Shown: positions 52,778 through 62,754, counted from the first letter of the stretch. The stretch is 64,000 bases of DNA from Paraburkholderia phenazinium (GCF_900141745.1 NZ_FSRM01000002.1:1054001-1118000); one strand, 5' to 3'. Numbers and translations: made by a program. The notes: a model not told the origin generated them from the sequence alone.

Positions 52778-53851
52778 TTATTGCTTCGCGCTAACCGGTT
52801 CGAGCGCGACCGACAGCGCGAGACGCCCGGTTTCCACGCCCATCGTATTGCGCATGGGCGGCGCACGGAACGATTCGAGCTGGGCGCGCTGCGCAGCTGT
52901 GCCGATGTCGAGTTGCGTCAGCAACTGTGCCACCACGGCGTAAAGCACAGTCGTATTCCCGTCTTCGACTTTGACGGCGATTCCCAATGCGCCCTTGGCG
53001 CCAAGCCGCGCCGTCTGCTCGTTCGGCCGCACGCCGATGGCGTAGCTTGCCTCGGCGCCGAGCTTGCCGACCAGCGCCCCATCGAAGCTGCGCATGAGCG
53101 CGGTACAAAAACGTCCTTCGCCCGCGACCATTTCCGGGTACCGGGTCATCGCGCGGTAGATGCGCGCAAGCGCCGCGCTGCGCGCAGATGCTTCAGACGA
53201 TTGAGCCGCCGCGTCGGCGAGCTTTGCGTAAAGCCGTGCGAGACGCTCGAGCGGGAAAGCGGGCGTGGGCAGATTGCAGCCGTCGACAGCCCACTGGACC
53301 GCCTCGTCGGGCAGATCGCAGACGTCGGCGACGGTGTGCTTCACGCGAAGCTGCAGCGGATGATCGGCCTTGTGATAGTCCTGCACGTCCGCGCCGATCG
53401 CCTGCGCGCCCGCGAGCATGCCGGCGTGCTTGCCGGAGCAGTTGCTGCATACCGCACCCGGCGTGAAATCGCGCTTGATCCACGACCGGTAAACGGCGTC
53501 GGATATAGGCGCATGGCCGCCGCAGCGCAGGTCGGCTTCGCTCGCATTGGCTTTCGCAATCATCTGCCGTGCGCGTTCAATATGCCGGTCCTCGCTATTG
53601 TGCGAGCCGCACATCAGCGCGAGGTCGGCCTCCTCGAAGCCGAAGCGTTCGAGCGCGCCGGTTTCGAGCACCGCCAACGCCTGCGCGGGCTTGGCTGCGG
53701 AACGTGCCAGCGTCATGCGCGAAGGGTCGCCAAATCCGTAGAGCAGACCGCCCTGCGCATCGACCACTGCCAGATGTGCAACATGCGTGTTTTCGATCGC
53801 GTCGCCACGGTAAGTCGTAGCCGCAACCGGCCCATTTACGCGCCCAGTCAT
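52778..53851 (-). CDS. L-asparaginase of the Rhizobium etli Ser-Lys class
   Basis: A 357-residue PF06089-type asparaginase that hydrolyses asparagine to aspartate and ammonia. Residues known in R. etli ReAV appear at a constant offset of three: S51 and K54 in RSAAKP, S83 in CGSHNSE, and the zinc set C138, K141, C192. This is a family unrelated to the Escherichia coli type II drug enzymes. The ATG at 53851 has AGGAG eight bases upstream; an in-frame ATG at 53872 is also possible. No signal peptide, so cytosolic. It stands alone. Confidence 0.9.
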   Translation of the reverse strand: MTGRVNGPVAATTYRGDAIENTHVAHLAVVDAQGGLLYGFGDPSRMTLARSAAKPAQALAVLETGALERFGFEEADLALMCGSHNSEDRHIERARQMIAKANASEADLRCGGHAPISDAVYRSWIKRDFTPGAVCSNCSGKHAGMLAGAQAIGADVQDYHKADHPLQLRVKHTVADVCDLPDEAVQWAVDGCNLPTPAFPLERLARLYAKLADAAAQSSEASARSAALARIYRAMTRYPEMVAGEGRFCTALMRSFDGALVGKLGAEASYAIGVRPNEQTARLGAKGALGIAVKVEDGNTTVLYAVVAQLLTQLDIGTAAQRAQLESFRAPPMRNTMGVETGRLALSVALEPVSAKQ

Positions 53852-54071
53852 TGATGTGCTCCTGATAATCATTGGAATGCAGCCGATTTTACTTTTTATA
53901 TTGCGCAGACCAAACCGGACCGCGGCTTGAGGCCGAATTTCGCCATGTCATTAGCATGTCAGCAAATGGACGTAACAATGCCAGCGTGGCGTTGCAGTCT
54001 TCGTGGATACCCGATAATGGCGCGCGGATCGTACGATCAATCCGGGGTGACTTGCCGCAGATGTAGATGGC

Positions 54072-54329
54072 CTAGTCCGACAGGCCGGCAAGAATGCGGT
54101 CGATTTCGCCGAATTGTGCCGGCGACAATTGATGATTCTCCATGACGCTGCGCAGGCGCTTGCGCCAGTAAGCGCGCGGCAACCCGGACTGGTCGAGGTC
54201 GGACGCCGACAAGCGCCCAAGCACGAGTTTGATATGCGCGAGTTCGCTGTGGACGAGTTTCGCGGAGTGTGCGCCTGACATTTTCGACTGCCCGTCGATG
54301 CACAAGCCTTCTTCAGAGACTATTCCCAT
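54072..54329 (-). CDS. Small hypothetical protein
   Basis: Eighty-five residues, mostly helical and basic in the middle (SELAHIKLVLGRLSASDLD, then LPRAYWRKRLRSVMENHQL, then SPAQFGEIDRILAGL). No family recognised. AAGGA lies close to the ATG at 54329; the ATG at 54281 would give 69 residues. Codon use looks real. Confidence 0.55.
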   Translation of the reverse strand: MGIVSEEGLCIDGQSKMSGAHSAKLVHSELAHIKLVLGRLSASDLDQSGLPRAYWRKRLRSVMENHQLSPAQFGEIDRILAGLSD

Positions 54330-54583
54330 GGTCCTTGCCGCCGAGCTGTGTGACGCCGCGCAAAAAATCCCCGGAACGCGGCGCCTCTCGAATTCGGCCT
54401 CCTGTCGCTATTTTTGTGGCGAGGCGAGCCGCGAATCCGGAGCGCCAGATGCTGACCGATTAATCGTTCGGCACTACCGAACCACGTTCGGCGATAAGTT
54501 CATCTTAATTTCCGATTTAGTGACTGTCAATATGAGATGTGGGATGCTACCGGGTAGCTTCATCAACGGAATCAAAACAGAAA

Positions 54584-55402
54584 ATGACAGATGCAGTTCA
54601 AACTGCTGAGGACCGATACGCGCTACGCAGTGTCAACCGCGCGCTCGATGTCCTGGAGGCCTTGGGGAAGGCTGCCAGCGAAGGTATGACAGTCGCTGGG
54701 GTCGCCGAACAGATCGGGGTGTCGAAGAGCACGGCGTTCGCGCTGCTGCAGACGCTCCTGATGCGCAATTTCGTGACCGACGTCCGCCTCGGGGGCTCGC
54801 GCCGCTACCGGTTGGGGCTTTCGCTCGTCTATCTCGGCGATCGCGCGGCGGAAGATATCGGCGTGTCGCAACTGGCCATGCCGGTGCTGCGTGAGCTCAC
54901 CGAACTGACTGGACTGACGTCACGCCTCGCGATCCTCGATCAGGGCTACGCGGTCGCGATCAACCGCGTCGACGCGCCTGGCATTCTGCGGATCGCGTCG
55001 GCGCTTGGGCAGCGCGAATTGCCGCATTGCTCGGCGCTTGGCAAATCGCTGATGGCCCTGCTGCCGCCGGCAAGGGTGGTCAAACTGCTGGCGCAAACCG
55101 GCATGCCGCGCCGCACCGAATACACCCTCGTGACACCCGCCGAACTGATGAGCGACCTGATGCTGGTCGCCGAGCGCGGCTATGCCTTCGATAACGAAGA
55201 GGACAACATTGGTGTGGTGTGCATCGGCGCGGCCATTACCAATCGCGAAGGCGAGGGTGTCGCCGCGATCAGCGTGACCACGCTGAAAAGCGGTTTGAGC
55301 GATGAGGACCTGCATGAGTTGGGTCGGACGATCCGCAGGCATGCAGACCGCGTAAGCAAGATGCTGGGTGCCGAGGTGGATCCGGAAGTCTACGCGGTGT
55401 AA
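54584..55402 (+). CDS. IclR-family transcriptional regulator
   Basis: A 272-residue IclR-type regulator: winged helix at about 10-75 (SVNRALDVLEALGK, GVSKSTAFALLQTL) and the C-terminal ligand-binding domain with CSALGKSLMALLP and NIGVVCIGAAITN. The frame is open to 54539, but the ATG at 54584 gives the standard start. It precedes a polar amino acid ABC transporter operon by 97 bases on the same strand, and is its probable regulator. Effector unknown. Confidence 0.9.
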   Translation: MTDAVQTAEDRYALRSVNRALDVLEALGKAASEGMTVAGVAEQIGVSKSTAFALLQTLLMRNFVTDVRLGGSRRYRLGLSLVYLGDRAAEDIGVSQLAMPVLRELTELTGLTSRLAILDQGYAVAINRVDAPGILRIASALGQRELPHCSALGKSLMALLPPARVVKLLAQTGMPRRTEYTLVTPAELMSDLMLVAERGYAFDNEEDNIGVVCIGAAITNREGEGVAAISVTTLKSGLSDEDLHELGRTIRRHADRVSKMLGAEVDPEVYAV

Positions 55403-55499
55403 ATAACCAGGCCACGACATCGAGCGTATTGCCCGGAGCGCGACACCGCAATCAGGGTGGGAGGGTTGCGCGCGTCAGGCTTCGGCACGAAGGAACCTC

Positions 55500-56225
55500 A
55501 TGCTGACAGAATTTCTTGCCCTGTTCGACTTGCACGGCGTGAGCGACTACCTGCCCGCGTTGCTAAAAGGCGCCGCCACCAGTCTGGCGCTGACTGTTTG
55601 CATCACGTTGATCAGCTTGCCACTCGGACTGCTGATCGCACTCGCCAAACTTGGCCGCTCGCGGCTGCTGCGGTGGTGTGCTTCGATCTATATCGAAGTG
55701 ATTCGCGGAACGCCCGCGCTGCTGCAACTTTTCTATATCTACTTCGTTCTGCCGTCGTTCGGTATTCGCTTCGATCCGTTCGTGGCCGGAGTCATCGGGC
55801 TGTCGATCAACTATTCGGCTTATCTGGCCGAGGTGTATCGCGCCGGCATCGCTGCGGTTCCGCGTGGCCAGATCGAAGCCGCCAAAGCGCTCGGCATGTC
55901 GCGCCGCAAGATGCTGCGTCTGATCGTGCTACCTCAGGCCATCCGCGTGGTGATTCCGCCGCTCGGCAACTACGGCATTTCGCTGTTCAAGGACACCTCG
56001 CTGGTATCGATTGTCACCGTCAAGGAATTGATCTTTACGGGGCAAATCATTTCGTCGACGAATTTCCAGTACGCCACGGTGTTCACCATCATTGGCGCGA
56101 TTTATCTGGCGTTCTCTTACCCCAGCGCGCTGGCGGTGCGCTGGCTCGAACGGCGCATGAATGTCGGTAACAAGGCGAAGCCCATAGATCATGGCGCTCC
56201 TGATGCCACGGTGGGTACGCCATGA
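55500..56225 (+). CDS. Polar amino acid ABC transporter permease (HisM type)
   Basis: A 241-residue inner-membrane permease of the PAAT family with about five hydrophobic segments. The cytoplasmic coupling motif is clear as [20 protein letters not shown] (residues 125-144). Only one permease gene is present, so the transporter is probably a homodimer. The stop overlaps the ATPase gene by four bases. Confidence 0.92.
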   Translation: MLTEFLALFDLHGVSDYLPALLKGAATSLALTVCITLISLPLGLLIALAKLGRSRLLRWCASIYIEVIRGTPALLQLFYIYFVLPSFGIRFDPFVAGVIGLSINYSAYLAEVYRAGIAAVPRGQIEAAKALGMSRRKMLRLIVLPQAIRVVIPPLGNYGISLFKDTSLVSIVTVKELIFTGQIISSTNFQYATVFTIIGAIYLAFSYPSALAVRWLERRMNVGNKAKPIDHGAPDATVGTP

Positions 56226-57010
56226 TCCGTCTTGACGGTGTGAACAAGCGCTTCGGCGACCACCATGCGCTGAAGGACGTATCGCTTAGCGTCGCGAAGG
56301 GTGAGGTGCTGTGTGTCGTCGGACCGTCGGGGTCGGGCAAGTCGACGATGCTCCGCTGCATCAACCATCTGGAAACCGTCGACAGCGGCACGATCTATTT
56401 CGATGAAGCACCCGTTTACCAAGGCCTCAGGAACGGCCGCCCTCATGCCGATAGCGACAGGGAGATTGAAGCGATTCGGGCCAAGGTCGGCATGGTGTTT
56501 CAATCGTTCAATCTGTTCTCGCATCTGAGCGTGATCGAAAATATTACGGTTGCGCCCGTTCATGTACTGGGTCGTTCGTTATCCGATGCAACGCAAGCCG
56601 CCTATGCGTTGCTGGACAAGGTCGGCCTGCGGGCGAAAGCGAACGACTATCCGCACGAGTTGAGCGGTGGCCAGCAGCAACGCGTGGCGATTGCGCGTGC
56701 GCTCGCCATGCAGCCTGAAGTCATGTTGTTCGATGAAGTCACGTCCGCTCTCGATCCCGAACTGGTGGGCGAGGTCTTGCGCGTGATGCGCACGCTTGCC
56801 GACGAAGGCATGACGATGGTCGTCGTCACTCATGAAATGGGGTTCGCGCGTGAGGTAGCCGACCGGATCGTCTTCATGGCCGATGGACGGATCGTTGAAG
56901 AGGGGCACCCCGCGGCGTTCTTTGCGGCGCCTCAGCAAGCACGCACCCGGGATTTTCTGCGTTCGTTGTGGGAACGGAACCGGCAGCTTGTCGGAACAGC
57001 CAGCCTGTAG
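56222..57010 (+). CDS. Polar amino acid ABC transporter ATPase
   Basis: A 262-residue ATP-binding subunit with Walker [11 protein letters not shown]-loop [11 protein letters not shown], signature LSGGQQQR and Walker [15 protein letters not shown], followed by the switch His in [10 protein letters not shown]. It starts inside the stop of the permease gene (ATGA), ensuring coupled translation. Confidence 0.94.
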   Translation: MIRLDGVNKRFGDHHALKDVSLSVAKGEVLCVVGPSGSGKSTMLRCINHLETVDSGTIYFDEAPVYQGLRNGRPHADSDREIEAIRAKVGMVFQSFNLFSHLSVIENITVAPVHVLGRSLSDATQAAYALLDKVGLRAKANDYPHELSGGQQQRVAIARALAMQPEVMLFDEVTSALDPELVGEVLRVMRTLADEGMTMVVVTHEMGFAREVADRIVFMADGRIVEEGHPAAFFAAPQQARTRDFLRSLWERNRQLVGTASL

Positions 57011-57047
57011 CACTCCAAACTTAAGACCAACGATTCAGGAGTTTTCC

Positions 57048-57905
57048 ATGAGAGTGGCGACGCTGATGCTTGCATCTATCGTGACAGGCTTGCTGTCTGT
57101 CTCCACAGTCTGGGCCGCCGATGAAGCCGCGACCAGCAGCGCGCGTTTCGATGGCGGCGACGGCTCTTACCGGCGTGCCGTCGAGAATGGCATTACCCTG
57201 GTTATTGCAGCCGACCCCCCGTCGACGTTCCAGGACAACAAGACCAATAGCTTCGACGGTGCGGACGTGCGCATCTTCCGCGAAATCACTAAACGCCTCG
57301 GGATCACCAAGGTGAACTGGGATATCGTGCCCTTCGACGCGCTGATTCCCACCTTGCTGTCCGGGCGGGGCGATGTGATCGTCGATAACCTGCATGAGAC
57401 GGAAGCGCGTTTGCGCGTCGTGGCGTTCACGAGTCCGGCCTACTGGTACGGCTCGGGCATCGCAGTCGCGCGTGGCAATCCCCTGAAGATCCACAATTGG
57501 GCCGACTTCGCAGGCCATACTGTGGGCACGCTGCGCGGCGGCATCAACCACGAACTGCTCAGCCCGCGTACCGATCTGAAGGAAATGAAACTGTATGCGA
57601 GCAACGAGGCGGAATTCGCTGACCTGATGGCGGGACGCATCGACGTGGCGATGGAAGATGGCATCAAGATCTCACAGTTCCTTGAGGCGCATCCCACCGT
57701 CGCGATGGAGATGGTGCACGACTACCAGCCGCGTCCCAAGGAATATGGCTACGCTCGTTACACGCTGCGCAAGAACGATGTGGATCTGAACAATGCGGTC
57801 TCGCGTGCGCTCGATGAAATCCGCGCAGACGGCACGCTGGGAACGATCATCAGGCAGTTCGGCTATAGCGACCGCAATCTCTGGTACTTCCCGGTCAAGA
57901 ACTGA
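57048..57905 (+). CDS. Polar amino acid ABC transporter binding protein
   Basis: A 285-residue periplasmic binding protein (SBP_bac_3). Signal peptide MRVATLMLASIVTGLLSVS ending AWA-A; the mature part has TLVIAADPPSTFQDNKT near 47, then FDALIPTLLSGRGDVIVDNL near 100 as ligand-binding loops. CAGGAG lies eight bases before the ATG at 57048. A 20-residue stretch after the signal (SSARFDGGDGSYRRAVENG) is unusual and may be a flexible linker. It completes the IclR-permease-ATPase-binding protein locus; ligand not determinable. Confidence 0.9.
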   Translation: MRVATLMLASIVTGLLSVSTVWAADEAATSSARFDGGDGSYRRAVENGITLVIAADPPSTFQDNKTNSFDGADVRIFREITKRLGITKVNWDIVPFDALIPTLLSGRGDVIVDNLHETEARLRVVAFTSPAYWYGSGIAVARGNPLKIHNWADFAGHTVGTLRGGINHELLSPRTDLKEMKLYASNEAEFADLMAGRIDVAMEDGIKISQFLEAHPTVAMEMVHDYQPRPKEYGYARYTLRKNDVDLNNAVSRALDEIRADGTLGTIIRQFGYSDRNLWYFPVKN

Positions 57906-58018
57906 ACCGCAAGGGGGCGGCAATCCGCCGCCGCCCGTAAAAAACCGGCTATCCCGAACCAGGACGTACAATCACGCCTTCGCAAAACGTCCAGCTCTCG
58001 CCGGGCGCCGCGCGGCGT

Positions 58019-58174
58019 ATGCCGTTCCTTGAATTGAAACCAGAAATATTCGTGACTTCTTCCTCAAACTCCTCGTTGTCCCGCTCGCGTAAATCGCTGA
58101 CCATCATCCAGACGCTCGTCATCGTCGGCACGGCTGGACTGATCGGCTCCTTGCTGGTCAAACTGCTGGTCTAG
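58019..58174 (+). CDS. Single-pass small membrane protein
   Basis: Fifty-one residues starting MPFLELKPEIFV, with a serine-rich basic stretch (SLSRSRKSLT) and one strong transmembrane helix (IIQTLVIVGTAGLIGSLLVKL) at the C-terminus. GTG 11 codons in is another possible start. It ends 27 bases before a 15-bp terminator stem, which supports real expression. Such short membrane proteins are easily missed; function unknown. Confidence 0.5.
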   Translation: MPFLELKPEIFVTSSSNSSLSRSRKSLTIIQTLVIVGTAGLIGSLLVKLLV

Positions 58175-58201
58175 TTTTGCCAAAGCACGAAGTGAAAAGG
58201 C

Positions 58202-58237
58202 AAAAGGCCGTTCCGACTCATATCGGAACGGCCTTTT
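58202..58237. terminator. Bidirectional rho-independent terminator
   Basis: A perfect 15-bp stem with 6-base loop (right arm TCGGAACGGCCTTTT), flanked by A-tract on the left and TTTT on the right. It can serve both the rightward small membrane gene and the leftward YdeP-like gene whose stop is 43 bases away. Confidence 0.9.
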
Positions 58238-58279
58238 CTTTTGCTTCAACCGGGAATCAGGCGGCGTTCGATCTCAGGC

Positions 58280-60601
58280 TCAGGCGGCCACCGCTTCCAG
58301 CTCTTCCACTGAAGCCGTGAGCAGCACCGGGATCGATTTCGACGTCGGCGTACCGGCCCCGTCTGCGACCGACGAAAGCGGCACCAGCGGATTCGTCTCC
58401 GGATAGTAAGCGCCGAGACAGCCGCGCGGGATGTCGTACTCGACGAGCAAAAAGCTGTCCGCCCGGCGCTCGATGCCGTCGTCCCACACGCTCGTAATGT
58501 CCACGCGCTGGCCGGCCACGAAGCCGAGCATCGCGAGGTCGTCCTTGTTGGCGAACAGCACGCGCCGCTGGCCGTAAACACCGCGATAGCGGTCGTCCAG
58601 ACCGTAGATCGTGGTGTTGTACTGGTCGTGGGAACGGGTGGTCATCAGCGTCATCAGGCGCTCGCCGTGGCGGCTGCGGGCGCGGTGAATCGGCGTGTCG
58701 AAGGCAATCGCGTGCACGAGGAACTGCGCCTTCTTGCTAGGCGTGTTCCAGATCCGGTCGCGCGAGGCGACCCCGAGGTGGAAGCCACCAGGATGCTTGA
58801 GCCGCTCGTTGTAGTTCTCAAAGCCGTCGAACACCTTTTCGATGCCGTCGCGGATCAGCGCGTAGTCATTCATTTGCGCCAGCCAGTCGACCTTGCTGCT
58901 GCCGAGCGTCGCGTCCGCCATGCGCGCCACGATGGCGATTTCCGACAGCAGATTCGGCGAAGCCGGCTTGTTCATGCCGTACGAGATGTGCACCATGCTG
59001 AACGAATCTTCGACGCTCACGCCTTGTGCCACGCCGTTCTGCATGTCGATCTCGGTGCGGCCGAGCGTCGGCAGGATCAGCGCGTCGCGGCCGTGCACGA
59101 GGTGGCTGCGGTTCAGCTTGGTCGTGATATGCACGGTCAGGTCGCACGAACGCATGGCTTCCCACGTGCGCGGCGTATCCGGCGTCGCGATCGAGAAATT
59201 GCCGCCCAGGCCAATAAACACCTTCACCTTGCCGTCGAGCATTGCCTGAATCGAATTCACGACGTCGAGGCCGTGTTCGCGCGGCGGTTCGAAGTCATAG
59301 ACCTTGCCGAGGCGGTCGAGGAACGCCTGGGTCGGACGCTCTTCAATCCCCACCGTGCGGTCGCCCTGAACGTTCGAGTGACCGCGCACCGGGCACAGAC
59401 CGGCCCCGCGCTTGCCGATCATGCCGCGCATCATCATCAGGTTCGACAGGAGCTGGATCGTCGGTACTGAATTCTTGTGCTGAGTGAGGCCCATGCCCCA
59501 GGTGGAGATGACCGCTTTGCCCTTGACGTAGATGTCGGCGAGCTTGAGCACGTCCTCCATCGGCACGCCCGATTCGGCGACGATGGCGCCCCAGTCTTCC
59601 GCGCGCAGATCGTCGGCGAAGGCGTCGAAACCTACCGTATGTTCGGCGATAAACCCGACGTCCAGCACGCGTTCGCCGCCGCTCGCGAGCGCCGCGTCGT
59701 CCAGCTCGATCACGCGTTTGGCGACGCCCTTGATCAGCGCGAAGTCGCCGCCCACCTTCGGGCGAATGAACACCGAACTGATCTTGGTGCTGCCCATGGT
59801 CAGCATTTCGACCGGATGCTGCGGGCTGGCGAAGCGCTCGAGGCCGCGTTCCTTGATCGGGTTGATCGACACGATCGTCGCGCCGCGCTTGGCGCACTCG
59901 CGCAGCTCGCCGAGCATCCGCGGATGGTTGGTGGCCGGGTTCTGGCCGAAGATCAAAAGCGTGTCGCTGTGCTCCAGGTCGTCCATCGTGACCGTGCCCT
60001 TGCCGACGCCTACCGTGCCAGGCAAGCCGCGGCTCGTCGCTTCATGGCACATGTTCGAGCAGTCGGGGAAGTTGTTGGTGCCGTACATGCGCACGAACAA
60101 CTGGTACAGAAAGGCGGCTTCGTTGCTGGCGCGCCCCGAGGTGTAGAAGGCGGCGCGGTCGGGATCGTCGAGGGCTTTCAGATGACGCGCGATCAGTTCG
60201 AACGCCGCATCCCATTCGATCGGCACATAGCGGTCGAGCAAGGCATCGTAGACCATCGGGTCGGTCAGGCGGCCGTGTTGTTCGAGTTCGTAGTCCGACT
60301 GCGCCATCAGTTCTTCGATGGTGTGCTGCTCGAAGAACTCCGGTGTCACGCGCTTGCTGGTGGCCTCGGCGGCTACCGCCTTGACGCCGTTTTCGCAAAA
60401 TTCGAAGGTGGAGGCATGTTCGCGGTCCGGCCACGCACAGCCCGGGCAATCGAAGCCGTTTGGCTGGTTCTGCTTGAACAGGGTCTTGTAGTTGACGCCG
60501 GCGACCCTTTCCTTGATGAGATTGATGGCGACGTACTTCAGGGCGCCCCAGCCGGCGGCGGGGTGGGTGTACGGTTCGATGCGCGCTTCGGGTTTTTTCA
60601 T
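58280..60601 (-). CDS. FdhF/YdeP-family molybdopterin oxidoreductase
   Basis: A 773-residue molybdenum/tungsten-bis-MGD enzyme related to formate dehydrogenase H and to YdeP of Escherichia coli. An N-terminal iron-sulfur site is suggested by C52-x2-C55 and C69; CSNMCHEATSRGLPGTVG and FGQNPATNHPRMLG lie in the cofactor region, and RSHDQYNTTIYGLDDR is the C-terminal MGD-binding block. In YdeP the function is linked to acid resistance and respiration but is not established. It is divergent from a MocR-type regulator, 172 bases away. No fdhD or electron-transfer subunit is close. Confidence 0.92.
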   Translation of the reverse strand: MKKPEARIEPYTHPAAGWGALKYVAINLIKERVAGVNYKTLFKQNQPNGFDCPGCAWPDREHASTFEFCENGVKAVAAEATSKRVTPEFFEQHTIEELMAQSDYELEQHGRLTDPMVYDALLDRYVPIEWDAAFELIARHLKALDDPDRAAFYTSGRASNEAAFLYQLFVRMYGTNNFPDCSNMCHEATSRGLPGTVGVGKGTVTMDDLEHSDTLLIFGQNPATNHPRMLGELRECAKRGATIVSINPIKERGLERFASPQHPVEMLTMGSTKISSVFIRPKVGGDFALIKGVAKRVIELDDAALASGGERVLDVGFIAEHTVGFDAFADDLRAEDWGAIVAESGVPMEDVLKLADIYVKGKAVISTWGMGLTQHKNSVPTIQLLSNLMMMRGMIGKRGAGLCPVRGHSNVQGDRTVGIEERPTQAFLDRLGKVYDFEPPREHGLDVVNSIQAMLDGKVKVFIGLGGNFSIATPDTPRTWEAMRSCDLTVHITTKLNRSHLVHGRDALILPTLGRTEIDMQNGVAQGVSVEDSFSMVHISYGMNKPASPNLLSEIAIVARMADATLGSSKVDWLAQMNDYALIRDGIEKVFDGFENYNERLKHPGGFHLGVASRDRIWNTPSKKAQFLVHAIAFDTPIHRARSRHGERLMTLMTTRSHDQYNTTIYGLDDRYRGVYGQRRVLFANKDDLAMLGFVAGQRVDITSVWDDGIERRADSFLLVEYDIPRGCLGAYYPETNPLVPLSSVADGAGTPTSKSIPVLLTASVEELEAVAA

Positions 60602-60773
60602 GACCTTGCTGCCGGTAACCAGGCGGATTTGCCGATAAACCGAAGCCTACTGTGTTCCGAAAAGTTGGCGGAACACAGAAAACGGGAAAGGGGAGGGATA
60701 CAGTTTTCGGCGATTTGGCATAAACTGCGGTCATTTCCTTTGCCACGCGCCGCCCGCCCGGCCGCCTCGTCCC

Positions 60774-62189
60774 TTGAAGCTCTACGAAAAACTCGCCGAT
60801 GAAATCGGTGCGGCCGTACGCCGCGGCGTGTTCGCCGCCGGCGAGCGGATCCCGTCCGTGCGCCAGGCGAGCCAGCAGCACGGCGTCAGCATCAAGACCG
60901 TGCTGCACGCCTACGCGTTGCTGGAAGGCCGCGGCCTGATCGAGACGCGCCCGCAGTCGGGCTACTTCGTGCGTGAGCTGGCAGTCCCGCCGCAGACCGT
61001 GCGCGACCACACGGCGGCACCGCCCGCGCCCGCCTCGGAGGTCGACGTGAGCCGGCTGGTGCTGTCGACCTTGCGCAGCATCCGTGCTCACGACGCTGTA
61101 CCGCTCGGCTCGCCGTATCCTGATCCCACGCTGTTCCCCTGGCGGCGCATCAACCAGTACGCCAACGCGATTGCCCGGCGTCACGCGAGCTGGAACCTGA
61201 TCGACGACCTGCCGCCCGGCAATCCCGAACTGATCCGCCAGATTGCGCGGCGCTACGCGGAAAACGGCGTGCCGGTGGATCCGAACGAGATCATCGTCAC
61301 GCTCGGCGCGACCGAGGCGATCAACCTGAGCCTGCAGGCGGTGGCGAAGCCGGGCGATACGGTGGTTGTCGAGTCGCCGACTTACTACGCGATGCTGCAC
61401 GCCATCGAGCGTCTCGGCATGCGCGCCATTGCGGTGACGACGCATCCAACCGACGGGGTCGACGTCGAGGTGCTGGCCGGCATTATCGACAAGCAGAAGA
61501 TCGCGGCGTGCATGGTGATGCCGAATTTCCAGAATCCGCTTGGTTTTCAGATGCCGGATGAACGGAAGAAGCAGCTCCTCAACCTGCTCACGCAACACGA
61601 TATCCCGGTGATCGAGAACGACGTCTACCAGGAGCTCTACTTCGGCGACGCGCGGCCTTCCACGCTCAAGCAGTACGACACCAAGGGACTGGTGTTGCAC
61701 TGTGCTTCGTTTTCGAAGAGCCTGACTGCGTCATACCGGATCGGCTGGGCGATGCCGGGCCGTTACCGTGCGCAAGTGGAAAAGCTCAAATTCCTGAACA
61801 CGTTGACGACGCCGTCGGTGCCGCAGGTGGCCGTGGCCGACTATTTGCGGCAGGATGGATACGACCGCCATTTGCGCCACGTGCGCAAGTTCTACCATCA
61901 GCAGGCTCGCTTGATGAGCGCGATGGTGCTGCGTTTCTTTCCGTCCGGTACGCGCGTTTCCGCGCCGCAGGGCGGCTACGTGCTGTGGGTGGAAATGCCG
62001 GAACGCGTCGATTCGATGCGGCTCTACCGGACCGCGCTCGCGCGTGGCATCACGGTCGGGCCAGGCTACATGTTTTCGACCCGCAACGATTTTCGCCACT
62101 TTATCCGGCTGAATTACAGCTATCCCTGGACTGCGCAGACGGAAGCGGCGCTCAGGACGCTGGGCGGCCTTGTTACAGAGATGGCCTGA
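60774..62189 (+). CDS. MocR/PdxR-type GntR regulator with aminotransferase domain
   Basis: A 471-residue protein fusing an N-terminal GntR winged helix (residues 1-68, [36 protein letters not shown]) to a class I PLP aminotransferase-like domain; the cofactor lysine is K315 in [14 protein letters not shown]. MocR proteins usually act as PLP- and amino-acid-responsive regulators rather than as enzymes. The start is TTG at 60774 (LKLYEKL read as MKLYEKL), there being no closer ATG. It is divergent from the YdeP-like gene and probably controls it. Confidence 0.88.
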   Translation: MKLYEKLADEIGAAVRRGVFAAGERIPSVRQASQQHGVSIKTVLHAYALLEGRGLIETRPQSGYFVRELAVPPQTVRDHTAAPPAPASEVDVSRLVLSTLRSIRAHDAVPLGSPYPDPTLFPWRRINQYANAIARRHASWNLIDDLPPGNPELIRQIARRYAENGVPVDPNEIIVTLGATEAINLSLQAVAKPGDTVVVESPTYYAMLHAIERLGMRAIAVTTHPTDGVDVEVLAGIIDKQKIAACMVMPNFQNPLGFQMPDERKKQLLNLLTQHDIPVIENDVYQELYFGDARPSTLKQYDTKGLVLHCASFSKSLTASYRIGWAMPGRYRAQVEKLKFLNTLTTPSVPQVAVADYLRQDGYDRHLRHVRKFYHQQARLMSAMVLRFFPSGTRVSAPQGGYVLWVEMPERVDSMRLYRTALARGITVGPGYMFSTRNDFRHFIRLNYSYPWTAQTEAALRTLGGLVTEMA

Positions 62190-62199
62190 GGGGGCTCCG

Positions 62200-62466
62200 A
62201 TGAACGACGAAGTTGATCCGATGCTGGTAGCAATATTGATGCAGCTGTGGCGCGCGGAGCAGGAGACGCCCGGCCGCGACTGGTCGCTGGCGAAGCTCTC
62301 GAAGCAGGCAGGTGTGCCGATGAGTACGCTGCGGCGTCACCTGACGGCGCTGGCCGACGGCGGCATCGCCGAGACAACTTTGAACGAGGAAGGCACCGGC
62401 ACCGCGCGATTGAGCGACGCGGGGCGGAGTTTGTGCGCTGATCTGTTCCGCGATCCGGCAGAGTGA
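62200..62466 (+). CDS. Small winged-helix protein after the MocR gene
   Basis: Eighty-eight residues with a helix-turn-helix ([20 protein letters not shown], then [15 protein letters not shown] as the wing), MarR/ArsR-like. It begins ten bases after the MocR stop, so the two are probably co-expressed. The ATG at 62200 follows GAGGGG. Likely a DNA-binding regulator; partner and target unknown. Confidence 0.72.
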   Translation: MNDEVDPMLVAILMQLWRAEQETPGRDWSLAKLSKQAGVPMSTLRRHLTALADGGIAETTLNEEGTGTARLSDAGRSLCADLFRDPAE

Positions 62467-62619
62467 GCGAACTGGCGTGCCGGCAGCGAGCTTTCAGGCA
62501 AGCGTGATATTCTGCAACTGGTTGTGTAGCTAATCATATGGGGGTCGTAAGCGCGTTCCCTACGCCCTCATGATTAGACACGGCAGAAACCAGAGCTCCG
62601 CCGTTGCGGCTATTTCATC

Positions 62620-62754
62620 ATGAAGCGAATTGCAGCCTTTACTCTTGCCACCTGGTCGGCCGCGGCCATTCTTTACTTTGGCCAGCACTCTGTCGCGCTG
62701 ATTGCGCTAAGCGGAGTGGTCGTGCTGGGCGGTTTCGACCTGCTGCGTCCTTAG
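62620..62754 (+). CDS. 44-residue membrane protein
   Basis: A short open frame (MKRIAAFTLATWSAAAILYF, then a second hydrophobic segment VALIALSGVVVLGGFDLL, ending in RP) with the look of a hairpin of two membrane helices. Composition and codon choice suggest a real gene. No ribosome binding site is obvious. Function unknown. Confidence 0.4.
   Translation: MKRIAAFTLATWSAAAILYFGQHSVALIALSGVVVLGGFDLLRP

Noticed and set aside
52781..53854. A 357-codon plus-strand frame opposite the asparaginase
   Set aside because: Asparaginase active-site residues are conserved on the minus strand; the plus-strand frame is a mirror artefact of codon bias.
59477..60802. A 441-codon plus-strand frame opposite the YdeP-like gene
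   Set aside because: The minus-strand molybdoenzyme is complete and conserved; no domain in the opposite frame.
60042..61700. A 552-codon minus-strand frame spanning the YdeP/MocR promoter
   Set aside because: It runs antisense through the MocR gene and out of frame through the molybdoenzyme, two well-supported genes.
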